Shown here one piece after another: positions 49,205 through 61,597 of a DNA stretch of 64,000 nucleotides. A program made the translations under genes and the position numbers. The notes beneath the pieces were generated by a model that saw only the letters and a list, made by a program, of their open reading frames with translations, was not told where the DNA came from and made no database searches. Within the stretch, counting starts at the first letter, position 1. Every line of letters begins with the position of its first letter. The stretch is from Ptiloglossa arizonensis (Eukaryota > Arthropoda > Insecta > Hymenoptera > Colletidae). The stretch spans positions 15,316,811 through 15,380,810 of the forward strand of contig NC_135058.1 in the NCBI RefSeq assembly GCF_051014685.1, given 5' to 3'.

Positions 49205-52200
49205 ATGGCTGTGTCGACGATGTGGATCAAGAGCAACATGTTCCCTGGTGGCCAATACGTGAGTATTATGTTCGTTAATCGTTTTGTGTAATCAATTACA
49301 GAGCTTCGAGTTAAGAATTGCTTTTTCTATAGATCTTTACGAAATATTTAACGAAACGGTTTCGTCAAAATTAGTTCTTGTGTTTTACTTACACGAATAA
49401 AATATAATTTTCAAATCGTCAAACTAACTTGCACTTTTGTCTTGTGAAACAAAATACACAATCTACATTTTCAGTATTAAAAATTGAAATATTAATTGTA
49501 TTAATGTACAGAGAATGTAGTTATGTTGGAATATTTAGTGGTATTATACTATCTTGCATTAATTACCGTCTTCGTCGTACACGACTGACTCTGCTAATTA
49601 CCAGTGGCACAATAACTATCGAATATACAAACACTTTCTGGCGAACTTCAACGAAGCGTACGAAATGAGAGAAAACTGATATAATAATATTTTCCCCTTT
49701 TAATGCTAAACGACACTGAGACAAACTACAGAATTCTTCGATAAGTATGTACTTTCGTTCGTTCTTGTAAGTAAATAAAATAACATTCTCGAATAGACTC
49801 GAATTTACAATAGAAACGTCCGTATGTAATTTATTTTTATTTTTGAATTAAAGAAAGAAGAACTAGACACTTGAATTTTGCACGCATAAACTAAAGTAAA
49901 CAACGAGCAAGATTTTAAGAGCGATTGTAAAGTCAAGAAGAGATAATAAATTCACACCGTGAACAAGATTAAAGTATTTATAAACGTTGGTGAAATTTAT
50001 GTGGTACGATTATCGATTTTGTTAAACAGGAACGACAATTGACCGAAGCAGAATTGAAAGTTCAACGATCTCTATTGAAGCTTTCCATTCCGGATTGGTA
50101 TTTGAATAAACGTTCAAGTCCACCAAAAATATTGAACAATGTCACTCCGATCGAGTTTCGTCCACCGTCGTGGAAAAGTTTTGGATCCAAGAAGAATTCT
50201 TCCTTGAATTCGACATTCTCCAATCTATCAGGTATTTATAAAGATATTCATTATGGATAACGTGTAACATTACGTTCACTTATCTTAAGAGAGCACTGAG
50301 AACATTGTTGTACTTTCTTTTTCATCGTTAAACTCATTATATACCAATTTTCTACTAATAGAACATTCAGAACAAACTTGTTAGTAAACGCATTTTCCAT
50401 AGTAAATGAAAGAGTAGAATTTTTTGTGTAGTTTTATGTACTCACAAATATTTTTGTTGCAAATATTTCTCCACACAAGATTAGGTACACACAATGTTTC
50501 TCTATCTGGTATTAACACTAGAACTACCAACAATGAACGTATTACTATTCGTATCAGACTACATACATGTCTTTAAAGTTAGATAAGGCGAGAAGAAATT
50601 AATTTAAAAATATAATTAGTTGTCTATTTTGATAATTATCCATGAACATTATAGGCAAAGACACCGTTGATAATTGAATTACTAATAAAGTTCGAAATAA
50701 GTCAAATCGACCCGTTTGGTAGTTCTACTGCTAATTCGATTAAAATAACTTGCTATAGACCTGGATCAGCCATTGGTACATAAACAATGTGAATGATTCT
50801 ATCGCTCGAATTCTATCTAAAGATAATCACGTCTTTAATGTCCAGTTTCAGATGCACCATCGTCGATCGAATCACCGAACACTGCCAAGATCGTCAGTCA
50901 CAACGAAACCTACAAAATACCTCGGCAACAAAAGTCCCCGGAAGCGAAACACCGCAAATCGCCGTCGAAATCTTCGCCCGCAAAAAAGGAGAAGCCATTC
51001 GACACGACGATCCCGGAGGTGAAGTTATCGACGAATATCAGCAAGACCTTCCCAAAAGTGTCGCCCTCGCGAAAGATTCAGAACATAAACATCGTCTTTC
51101 GACCCGAACCGCGAACGACAGTCACCTCCATCGACACGGTACAGGATCCCATCGATGTCAAGTCCAAACGCAACCCCCTGGCATCGAAGAAGCAACAGAT
51201 CGAGACCACGAGAAAGGACGAGACCGACTCGAGCAACAAGAACGGAACTCATCGAACAACGCCAACGAAAACGTGCAGAAGGAACAGTTTTCTGTCGTTA
51301 GACAACACGGAGATGTGTTTGATGACGCCCAAAGCGAAAGGATACTTCCGAATGCGCAACAACGGCGCACCGAGGTTCTCGCCGGCCAATCTCTTCTCTT
51401 CGACCATTATCGAGGAGACTCCTCCAGCGAAGAAAGTTCTGTCCCGTGGAATCCTGGAGAAATCCTCCATCTTCGAAAGCAGCAGCAGCAGCTCGACCGC
51501 GCGCACCACGGAGAAGTCCGAGAGTACACCGAGGCTGAAGAAACTCTCGCGAAGTCTGCTCGAGAAAACATCGTTCTTCGAAGACACCGCAAAGATGGGA
51601 GTGTCGCCTAGCACGGTCGAGACAACGAAGAACGCACGATCGAGTCCATCCCTGCAGAGGAACGTTCGTTCCGTCGATCCTGTCGTTTTCGAGGGAAACC
51701 ATAATTCCGCTTCGAGTCCGCCGCTCCCCGTGGTGCGCGAGCTGGTGAAGAGATTGGAGGTCTCCGAGAGCACTGTTCGTCAACCGGACGAGAACCTGCA
51801 CCTGGCCTGGAAGAGCAAACGGTCTCATCAAGAGAAGAAAGCCAATTCAGAGCCGAGACCAACGCCCGCGCAGAGAAGAACGAGCCTCGACTCGAAGAAT
51901 CATCTCGCGGCGTTCGCTCTGCGAGAGACCAGGACGAACATCGAGGAACCATCGCCGTGCACCAGGTTCCTTACCTCGAAACGGAAGTCCGTGGACCTGG
52001 AGAACGTGGTGAAGAGCAAGCAACCTTCTCGCGAGAGGAGCGTCGTTCGTGGAATCATCCAGACTCTCACGGAGAAGCTGAGCAGATCGTCGTCTCGGCG
52101 GAACGAGGACGTGGAGGTGCATCAGAATTTCGTGAGGAAATTGGTGAGCGCGTTGGAGAAGGGAGGAAACAGACCCGTCGTCGAGGAATCTTTCAACGAG

Positions 52201-52803
52201 AGGATCGACGAGGATACAGGTAGCTACAGCGAGTCCGAGGCAAAGTCCTGTACGTCCTCTGCCTCGTTGAAGGACACCGACAGTTGCAGCGACTCTGACC
52301 AGAGATCACCGACTCTAAGTAGCCACGACAGCGACAGGACCTTCGTCTGTGGAACCCTAGCCACCGAGAAATCTTTGGAGGACGAGGTGAAGTCTCGTCA
52401 GGACGAAGATTCCGTTTATTGGATACCAGTGTCCAGGTGCAAACTGCCCCGAACCAGCTCCCTGTTGAGCTTGACGTCCAAATTGTCAACTAGTGGTCAA
52501 TCACCCTGCGTCAGTCCTATCAGAAGCGACAGCGAATCGGAAACTTCGCCGATGGCGCCTTGGGATGCTACTTTCAAGAAGAACGCGCTCTCCAGGAAGC
52601 TGTTCAGGATCGATGAGACCGTGGTCATCGATTCGGGATACTCCGATAGGTCCGATAGATCAACCGTTGGATGTTCCATGACAGACAGTATCTGGTCCGA
52701 GGATATTCAGAACAATTTTAACTCGGAGATCAGGTCTACTCGGATGAAGAGATCCTCGAGACGCAAGACTATCGTTGGGCACACGTTCCGTGTGTCTGCT
52801 TGA
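49205..52803 (+). CDS. Uncharacterised basic Ser-rich protein (735 aa), no known domain
   Basis: I do not recognise this gene. Exons are 49205-49258, 50030-50231 and 50852-52803, joined in phase. The N-terminus MWIKSNMFPGGQY runs into an amphipathic stretch (LTEAELKVQRSLLKLSIPDW) that is the only part looking folded. The rest is rich in Ser, Arg, Lys, Glu and Pro and is probably disordered. A motif occurs twice 35 residues apart: LSRGILEKSSIFE (282-294) and LSRSLLEKTSFFE (317-329). QNFVRKLVSALEK (510-522) recurs in the gene at 54948. Near the C-terminus are RTSSLLSLTSKLS, SRKLFRIDETVVIDSGYSD and a basic end. Exon 3 is strongly GC- and CpG-rich compared with every housekeeping gene here. The other long frames overlapping it are shadows. 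A cytoskeletal or signalling scaffold is conceivable but unsupported. Confidence 0.8.
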
Positions 52804-52872
52804 GGATACTCTAAACTCCGTAGACACTCTATAGGTTTTTAGGAAGCTTGAATTGGATCCGAAGAATTGGTA

Positions 52873-52954
52873 TTGTTGGACCAAGTTGTACTCTTGCGTT
52901 TTAAGATGTAATGTTGTTGGACCAACTTGTATTCTTGCGTTTTAAGCTGTAATG
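52873..52954. repeat. Near-perfect 2 x 41 bp tandem duplication in a 3' UTR
   Basis: Both units start TTGTTGGACCAA and end TGTAATG, differing at a few positions. They lie about 70 bases after the stop codon of the 735-aa gene and before its AATAAA at 53149, so they should be transcribed. Confidence 0.85.
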
Positions 52955-53148
52955 AACGAGATATTAGCGAAATGCCTTTGTAATACAATTGGCGATCAAC
53001 TGACGCGTTTAATCGCAAACAATGTTCGTTCCTCCTGAACAAATGCGTCGTTCGAACAAATTCTGACCAAAATTTGTACATTGTAAATTATACACTATTG
53101 TACACTCGTAATGTTAGTCACGTTTTCGAACGAAGTTGTACTATTATC

Positions 53149-53154
53149 AATAAA
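53149..53154 (+). promoter_or_regulatory. Polyadenylation signal of the 735-aa gene
   Basis: AATAAA about 345 bases after the stop codon at 52803. It is the first canonical signal I see. Confidence 0.5.
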
Positions 53155-54525
53155 TTTGAAATCTTCTGTAGTATGTATGTATCACGTATTATTGAATATT
53201 AATTTTAAAGAAGAGGCATTTAAAGATAATTCGAGCCATCGATTTACGTATTCGAAGATATTACTTTATTGCGTTGATTTTGAATTTTTCATCGATTGCA
53301 TTAGACGTGCGTTGGGTGAACGATATGCGTATGAGTTGTATCCGAAAATGATTTCTATTTGCACGAATGAATATTCTAGTACACGTGTTCATCAAAACAT
53401 GGTATTGTTCACTAGATGTACAATTCACTGATGTTTCATTTGTGTACGACTCTGGCAATTTGGACAAATGCTTAGATATTGGACATTTCTGGCTACTATT
53501 TAGAAATAAATAGTTACAATCAGAAACGCCATATTCTTGATGATGAAAAATAGTAATATTACTCTTGCGTCGACTTACGAGAGCATTTTGTCAATTAATT
53601 ATATTGCAACCATTCAGGTTGAATAATCGCTGTTTTCCTTCGTTGAAAATTCCAGTGGGTGCAATTTCGTAATTTTTAAAAATGAATCCAATCTGAAAAT
53701 TAAAATTTAGTTGTAGCACGAAATTTAATATTATCTTATTTGCCAAATAGTAAATAATGTGATACAAAACAGGAGAAAGGTTTGTTATTGGCGGAAAATG
53801 ATACTTCAACAAACTCAAATTATACAAAGAAGCCTTTTAAGTTCTTGATATAATACCAAATGCATGATTCGACTTAAATCTTTATTTACCAAAAATTTGT
53901 AATAAAAATATAATTGTGCCGATAAACAGTTCATTTATAATAATGCTGTAATTGTGATATGTAATTAGGGCACTTACGAAACAAAAGAATAAAGCAAAGT
54001 TGATGGGAAATTTAATTTTCATGTAGTTTTTTTAAATTACTTGTAAGCAAGTATTACCGTTCCAAAGTTTTACTGTAAAGTGACACTTTAATCTAAGAAT
54101 TACAATCGAAGATATTTTTGTAAATCGTTTTAAGTGATTTTATTTGAATCATCGTGGATCACGTATGAGCAAACTATTGTTAACAGATGCGCGATACGAA
54201 CTCGTGTGCCGAATTGTTAATTAACGTTTGGAATTCCAGACGTTCAACTGTTTTTTATGTAACGTACGTATGATGACACACAGAATTTGTATGAATAAAT
54301 AGTCACAAAATCCAGCTCCTTTGTTCCGTATGATTGAAGTCAAACCGTATGTTCGAATACCAATAAAAAGATGACAAAAAATGAACGACTATATCTTAAA
54401 TTTATTTTCTTTCTTTGTGCGCGGGCGATAAATATATAACTTCCCATTTATTTAGTATCATTTTATATTATCTTCATTACTACGTCATTGTTTTAAATTT
54501 AACCCTTTTGTTGCTAAAAAATTAT

Positions 54526-54686
54526 GTTGACCTTCAAATCACCTCTACGCCTCCCAACTAAAAAAGGAACTATTACTACCGTATTGTATAAATATGTTGC
54601 AAACATTTTGTAAAGAACTCTTCTCCCCGTTATCTTCGTACAATAAAAATATTAACATTGTTTCCATTGGGACACCGTGTATAAAA
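54526..54686 (+). repeat. Dispersed repeat family A, copy 4
   Basis: It starts GTTGACCTTCAAATCACCTC and ends GGGACACCGTGTATAAAA. It is the fullest match to copies 2 and 3, in the same orientation. Confidence 0.5.
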
Positions 54687-54947
54687 GTTCATTCGTAAGA
54701 AGAATACCAAAAGAAAGAAATTAATTTGCCTCGAGCGACTCTGAACAGTACACATTCTCGCTCGACCTCTACGATGCGTGTATTATTTGACAGAATAACA
54801 AAATTGGCGTAGAGTTTCGTCATACAGTACCAAACATCGATGTAAACGCGTAACATCGATGACGAAGCGAACGAACCAGTGATAAAAATCGACCAAATTG
54901 TACTTCCCTTCGATTAACAAACATCACGATACAAACCGAGTACGAAG

Positions 54948-56421
54948 ATGGCATTGAAATTCAAAAGCTATCGTTCCAAGTCCACCTCGAATATTCTAGA
55001 CGAAGTAGTAGCGAATCGTAACGAAAAGGTCACGGACAATTCTTCCGTAAATAATCGTTACAGAACCTACACCATCAAGGACCTCGAGAAAGAGAAGAGA
55101 TGTTTCGCGAAGACCTCGAGCTGCGAACGCGAACGAAAGAAAGGACAGAAATCGCAAAATTTCGTTAAAAAATTGCTCACTTCTCTGGAGAGGAAGAACG
55201 AAGTCTGCAAGGCGGACGACGAGTTTGTTGCGAAATATTACAGAAGAAACGATCACGCGACTTCGAATTCGAACTGTTTCAGAAGCGATGTCGTGCGCCA
55301 GAATTCATGCAGAATAGAACGAAACGAAGATCGTAACCACCCTCGTGCGAGAATGAACGAGAAGTGCTCGATGAATCGTAACCTGGATATAGTTTCCAGA
55401 AATAAACCAACTGTATCGGCAAATCGTAAAATAGGAGAGCAATTTTCGTTCGTGAATTACGGTAAGAACAATGACGCGAAGGAATCGATACTGAAAAATT
55501 TTCACAGAGAAGAAAGTGTGTTTAGAACGAACGACGAACACAGACGCGGACATCGAGATGAAAATTATGTACATTCACTGTGCGGTGAATTATCTCGACA
55601 TTCTCAAACACGCGAAACAGATCTTGGTACTAATGAAAATTACGAAAGGGAGAGGTTTCATAATTGTTCTTCTTTCGATCCCAACCGTGCTCCAGTGAAA
55701 TTGGACAATCGACGCGATTCATTTGATTCTTGCATTTTAAGAACGAGTAACACTTTGGAAAGAATATTCACGAATTCGAAGGAGGAATGTGACGTGACGC
55801 CAAACGGACGTTTGAAAAAGAAACGACAGAGATCCTTCAAGGACTTTCTCGGGTCCATGGTAGGGTGGAAAAAATCGGAAACGAAGGAAAAGCCTCGACG
55901 TTTTATGTCTTGCGAACATTTAATGAAAGAAACGAAAACGATCGATTCGAAGAATGTTAAAGTATTGTCAAGAGCTTCGTCTTTAAAGGCTGTGAACGAA
56001 GATAACTGGATATGGGTAAAACAAATTTATATTAAATACATATACTTCTGAAGTGAACCTATGACAAGAGACTGAATGTAATATTGTTCATTGACTGCTC
56101 ATAAATTCATTCCAATGTATTCATTTTTAAATAAATTCTTTTGTAATTATAAAATAATGAATTAATTCAAATGTGTAGATTGGAGAACGACAAGCGATGA
56201 TTCGTCCGATTTACGGGAGGAAAAGGACCGAGCAACTCTTAGAAACTCTTGCAAGAAATAAGAAAAAATTATTCGGGCTAAATGAAAGTGTAGAAAATCT
56301 CGTAAAGCCCTCCGCAATTAAGGATATAGTGAAACATCTTTCACAAATTCCGGAAAATTCACAGACTAATAATAATTTCTGTGAGACAGAAAGAAGATCG
56401 ATCATTGAGAAGCGGTATTGA
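54948..56421 (+). CDS. Uncharacterised basic protein (436 aa), shares a motif with the upstream gene
   Basis: I do not recognise this gene. Two exons, 54948-56015 and 56179-56421, join in phase (ending DNWIW, then IGERQAM). The protein is highly charged, Arg/Asn/Lys-rich and probably disordered over residues 85-285. QNFVKKLLTSLERK (70-83) matches QNFVRKLVSALEK in the protein encoded just upstream. A second compact block near residues 295-310 (RSFKDFLGSMVGWKK) is followed by PRRFMSCEHL. The C-terminal exon encodes a probable helical region (RTEQLLETLARNKKKLFGL). The coding sequence is rich in CpG, like its neighbour. The start is the first ATG of a frame that stays open for 356 codons. The two genes may be diverged paralogues or simply share a binding motif. 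Confidence 0.78.
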
Positions 56422-57360
56422 TAAGAAGAAACCATATTGGACGAACATTGTTACTTCTAACAAATAATACTTCTTTTTCGAAGTACTAAAACACGAAATA
56501 TTTTATGTAAAAGAAAAATTTATTTGTATATGACTGTGCAAAACTAATAAATTAAATTTACTAAACGTAAATCTCTGTTTTTAGACATCAAAAATAGATA
56601 TTGTTTATTCCTTATTTCTTATTTACCATTTTCTAGCCATTACACGCTACGAAAGCTGTCGTCTGCTATTTACAACATGACTTATCGTTATTGTACTTCA
56701 ATTATTTATTTCATAGGTTGTCATACTGTTCTTCGACTGCTACTTCACTTTCCCTCATCCGCTCTCGTTTTTTCGTACACGCTATCCTTTTCTTTCAGTA
56801 TTGCGTTCAAATAAATTTCTTTCTTCATATACCACTTCAGGGTATGCTTCCATCAACAGTATAATCAATTCGGGATATATCTTGAAATTCCTAAATGCCT
56901 TTGTATGCGCTTTACTCTACCGACGTAAGATGTGTTGAACGCGCTTGCGTCAAAGCGAAAAAACTTTAACATAGAGTAACTTCTGTAGTTTAGTGTCATG
57001 ACTTGCTATGAAGAAACAAATAATGGTGAAGATAATTCTATGTCATGAATCTCGAAAGTAAATCTCAGTATCGAAAGTGGATACTACATTGTGGGTATCA
57101 AATTGATAGTGCCAATAGCGTTACTTTAAAAATTTTGTACGTAGGAGTGATGAGAACCACTGCTCAAAACAAATATTCTAATAAGATGACCCTCTACATA
57201 AGCACATTCAATGCTCACAAGCAGATCGTGCGTACAGTACAGTATTTAATGTGCGTATATGTCAAAATTTAGCGGAGTTTAACACAGATTAAATAATCTT
57301 ATTCGTACGTGTTAATTTGTAACTTGCGTTGTGTTATAACGCACGGGGTTGTGACAGACT
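56422..57360. other. Intergenic region upstream of HPS5
   Basis: It holds the 3' UTR of the 436-aa gene and the HPS5 promoter and 5' UTR. A 75-codon open frame at 57045-57272 has no domain and looks like chance. No TATA box is evident. Confidence 0.45.
56546..56551 (+). promoter_or_regulatory. Polyadenylation signal of the 436-aa gene
   Basis: AATAAA about 125 bases after the stop codon at 56421. Confidence 0.55.
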
Positions 57361-60300
57361 ATGCAGGAGTTTCCCTATATCCTGTCAGAATACGAGGAAA
57401 TAAATTCTCTTCTTTATAAGCCTATTAACTCGACCAAACGAATTAAGGTAATTTTTAAAACCACAAGATTATTCTTATATAACAATGATAACTTATACCA
57501 TACAACATTCATTTGTCTATAATCTAAAATATAATGACTTTACACTCATTGTATAGTATATTCAATTTGAATGTATACACCCAATTATTTTATAGCCTAT
57601 TGAAGATACAAGAAAAATATTTATACAAGAGTTGTTTGATTTAAAAGAGGAAATGTAATAGTAGGGTTGTTTTGGTTTAGATAGTAGTTAATGGAAATTT
57701 TTAAATCTTTTTTTTAAGTAGAGGCATGTATTATTACTTTATAGTGAAAGAAGCTATAAGATGAGTATTCATCTCATAATTCCTTTCAAAGAAACATTTT
57801 GTATTAACAATTAATATATGAGATGTTATTGTGGATACCCAGGATGAATATCAAGCTATTAAATTAGAATGTAATAAGAATTGGATTGATCTACAGTAAT
57901 AGATTAATTATCAACTGTTTTATTATTATTTTGCAGTATACATGTTTCAATACGTCTCCCAATTACATTATACTGGGTTCAACCAGTGGCAGTATTTATC
58001 TATTTTCAAGAAAATCATGCTCATTTCTACAATTAATACCTTTATCGGTACATAAACTTTTCTTAATTTACAACAGTAAGAATATAACCAATTTATATTG
58101 ATATAGTATTAAGGTGACTGCAAAAATATCTAATAATAATGATTTTTGTAACATTAGGAAGGAGCAGTTTCTCGTGTTCTCATATCACCTGATGAAAAAA
58201 TAATTGCAATAACCACAATACGGAAAGTAGTTTGTTTGATAGCTTTAAAACCTATGCCAAAACTGATAGTTACTTCAATGGAACATATAAATGAACAAGT
58301 TAACTGTCTTTGTTGGAATGATAATAGTTCAGAAATATATATTGGAGATTCAAATGGCAAAATTTCCATTATGTCATTGTCCATTTTTACAGTAAGTTTC
58401 CATTTTGATTTTTAAACTACTAATAATTTTTATTGTTCAATGATAGATAAATTTAGATGTATTATTCATATGTAAATTGGTATGTTTTATTACCTTTTAC
58501 ATTTCTCAATTAAAATATTTTGCAACATGTTTAATAGAATTATTGTAAATTACCTTTATTTAAAACAAAATTTGATATTTCAGGTTAATGGTATGTTTCA
58601 AGCACCAGCCTGTACATTAATGAATTTGGATTCGGCCATTGTGCAACTCAGTTTCTCTTCACCTTTATTATTAGTGTCAACCTTAACACGTTGTTATATA
58701 TGTGATACGGTACAAGAACAGTACAAGCAAGTAGGAAATAAAGCTCGTAATGGAGAATTTGGTGCTTGTTTTTATAAAACGTACCTTACAGTTTCCAAGA
58801 GTATCACAAATATTCAAAAGGAAGAAAAATTAGTTAACAGGAAGCGTTCTTTTGATTTCATTCCTGAGGGTATCAGTAGTGTACATGAAGAAAATTTTCC
58901 ACAAATCTTTTGTGCTCGACCAGGTTCTAGACTTTGGGAAGTGTCTGCAAATGGAGTTGTAATGAAAACTCATCAGTTTAAAGAAGCACTAGCTATTTCA
59001 CCTGTAACAATATACAGACCAAATATAAAGACCTTCATTTATCAGAAGCAAATGGAACAAACCTGGTTGCCGCAATCCATTAACTTTTCACATTTATTTG
59101 TCATAGCAGAGAAATATTTATTTTCATATACTTCCAATGGTCTGTATATAGTTGATCCTATGACTGCAACTGTAGTACTTTGGAACAACGAATTTTCAAA
59201 TATAACTATGGCAGAGACTGTAGAGAACAGAATATATTTAATGACTTCCAATGGAGAATTTCATTGCTTGATTCTCTCTTTTTTAGATTCTTTAATATTA
59301 CAATTGTACAATAGGAAGAAATACTATGAATGTTTAGAGTTATGTCTCTTACACAAAGTAGAACTAAAGACATTAATAAATAGTCCAGAAATTAATAAAA
59401 TATGTGATATTGAAAACAAGTTTCAGATACTTAGAGATGACGAGTTGTCAACATTATTACATCCTTTAACACTTCTCTTAGAATCTAATTCCAAAAAAAG
59501 TCCAGAGAAACTAGATTCAGGTATCGTTGTTGTTAATTCTGGAAATTCAGATTTGAAAGACGAGGAAAGTTTCAGGCATAAATCTCATTGTTCTTCACAA
59601 AATAATGAAAGTTCTTATGAAACTGAATTAACAACAGAAACCAATGTGTTGGTTAATGTAGCAATTGATTCGTCTAATGAAATAAAGGTGGATAAAGATG
59701 CAAATTGCAATGCAAGTGAAGAAGAAAGTAATGGCAAAGAACTGTCAGAGACCAAACAAAAATTGAATTTAAATAAAAATGTGATGCACAGAATACAAAC
59801 AGATTTGGAAGCTATATACACATTAGTTGGTAATATTAGACTTTCTATGAATGAAGTGGAATTAGAAACATTAATATTAGATATAGACTGGAGAATGAAT
59901 GTTATCAAAGATGTATATGAAACTTTAACTGATTTGAAAAGCTTTGTGTATGAAATTTTAAGAAGTGCAGAATTATATTACTTTAATACTTTACTAGAGA
60001 ACACTGCAATACAATTAATTCAGTCAACTGATAATAAGTATATTATAAAACAAATAACGAAAGCTTTTGTTAATATAAATGCACAAATCTACAGAAGGTG
60101 TACCTGTGGTAATCCATGTCCAACAAATGAATTAGCTGAACCAAAGTTCCTAGGGATCGGTAGATCTCTTCTTAAAAGATTTGTAAATGAAAATAAAGAG
60201 CAGTGCATAAGTTTATGCAACAGAGTACCTTACATGTGGCGAGAATATTTGCCATTGTATGTAGAACAACATGGTGTACTGATGAATGATTTATTGCGAC

Positions 60301-61121
60301 AGTGCCTTCAGATTAGAGACAACATTGTACTTTCCATTCTTCTACCTTTATTAGATGGAAAACATTGGAATCTTGTAACAACTTACGTGAAGGAAATGGA
60401 AGGAGGACAATGTTTATTCTGTGGCAAATCTATAAAAAATGGAAATAATGAAATATCAATACAATGGAGTACTGTGATACATGAAATTATGAAGAAGCAG
60501 GCACCCGATATTGCTATGACACTGTTAGTGAAATTGGAGAAAGCTATACCAAACGTTCCTATCGATAAAAGGTGATTTTTCTTATGATTTGACCTGATTT
60601 AATATCCATTATAGAATCAAACAGTAATTGCTAAGTTTGTATGTTATGTAAATTAATCATAATTTGTTGCAGTATATTTCAATCGCTCGTATTTACAAAA
60701 ATTTTATATCAGCACGGATTGAATCGTGTTATTAATTTCAATAAAAGTACTCCTGGACTGTCTGAATACAATATGATGTGTTCCACAAAGGTAATTGATG
60801 TTTTGAGCAAAAACATAATAAGGTAAATTATAAAGAATACAAAAATGTTTGTTTTCTTTTTTATAGATTCGAGATCAACTAGTAGAAGTACTCGAAAAAG
60901 ATCTAAATAGACCAATTAATAAAAACGTATTCGGAAATGGAGGTCATCATTGGGGAATGCATTTTCAAAATAAATTTTCGACATGTCCATGTTGTACCCT
61001 GTCCCTCCAAACACCAGTTTTGTTAGGTAACAATGGAATCGCGATATTTGGTTGCGGCCACGCTTATCACGTAAACTGTATGATAGAAAAGAAACTTACG
61101 ACCTGTAATCTTCATTCTTAA
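57361..61121 (+). CDS. HPS5: HPS5 (Pink), BLOC-2 complex subunit (complete, 930 aa)
   Basis: HPS5 is a subunit of BLOC-2, which routes cargo to lysosome-related organelles. In insects it is needed for eye pigment granules (fly pink). Exons are 57361-57447, 57937-58047, 58158-58391, 58584-60571, 60673-60790 and 60867-61121, 2793 nt in phase. The N-terminus (EYEEINSLLYKPINSTKRIK) and the following blades (SPNYIILGSTSGSIYLFSR, CLCWNDNSSEIYIGDSNGKI) form the WD40-like propeller of the family. The middle is alpha-solenoid-like, broken near residues 385-450 by an acidic, Ser-rich insertion. The C-terminus is a RING-like Cys/His cluster: C886, C888, C889, C909, H911, H914, C917 and C926 (CGHAYHVNC). 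It is shorter than the vertebrate protein, mostly in the middle. Coding sequence is CpG-poor. Confidence 0.93.
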
Positions 61122-61591
61122 TTGTACATACACAAAAAAACAATAAGTTTTGTAAAAGAAAATATTAATGTGTAAGGCTAGGCGCATACTATCAACTTTC
61201 TGTCGACTAAACTGTTTATTTAAATCAAACATTGTCTATAATTTCTCAGCAGTCAAGTGCTATTTTCACTATTTTGTTGAATCCAAAAACAATCAACAAG
61301 TATGCACACTTCTATTTATGTTCATGCCATTTACCATATCGACAACATTATTGTTTAGCAAAAAATCGATAATATACTTCTAGCCAAGCATAGTTTTTGC
61401 TGAAATGATTTTTAAACGGAAAAATTGCACGTTGTTCATCTAGTCATGGAAATACAAATTTTTCGTACGTAATTTCACAAAATATGAACAACTAGCTTTA
61501 TAAGCACATATACAAATTTATTGTCTTAATACAAATCTTTATCGCAGACAAATTTCATGATTTAACAATGAACTGTTAAACGAACTTAGAA

Positions 61592-61597
61592 AATAAA
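61592..61597 (+). promoter_or_regulatory. Polyadenylation signal of HPS5
   Basis: AATAAA about 470 bases after the HPS5 stop codon. The 3' UTR between is AT-rich and otherwise featureless. Confidence 0.45.

Larger units (their letters stand above)
52804..54947. other. Intergenic region between the two unknown genes
   Basis: It holds the 3' UTR of the upstream gene and then AT-rich sequence without a supported gene. A copy of repeat family A lies at 54526-54686, about 260 bases upstream of the next ATG. The 5' UTR and promoter of the 436-aa gene should lie after that repeat. Confidence 0.45.

Noticed and set aside
50793..51611. 272-codon frame overlapping the 735-aa gene
   Set aside because: It exists because the exon is GC-rich with few stop codons. 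It has no splice support, and the alternative frame continues through two upstream exons in phase.
51249..51831. Two long minus-strand frames (174 and 177 codons)
   Set aside because: Same cause: antisense shadows of a GC-rich coding exon, with no domain or start context.
57886..58101. Separate 71-aa frame at the HPS5 second exon
   Set aside because: It is the HPS5 exon 57937-58047 extended into flanking introns, not a separate gene.
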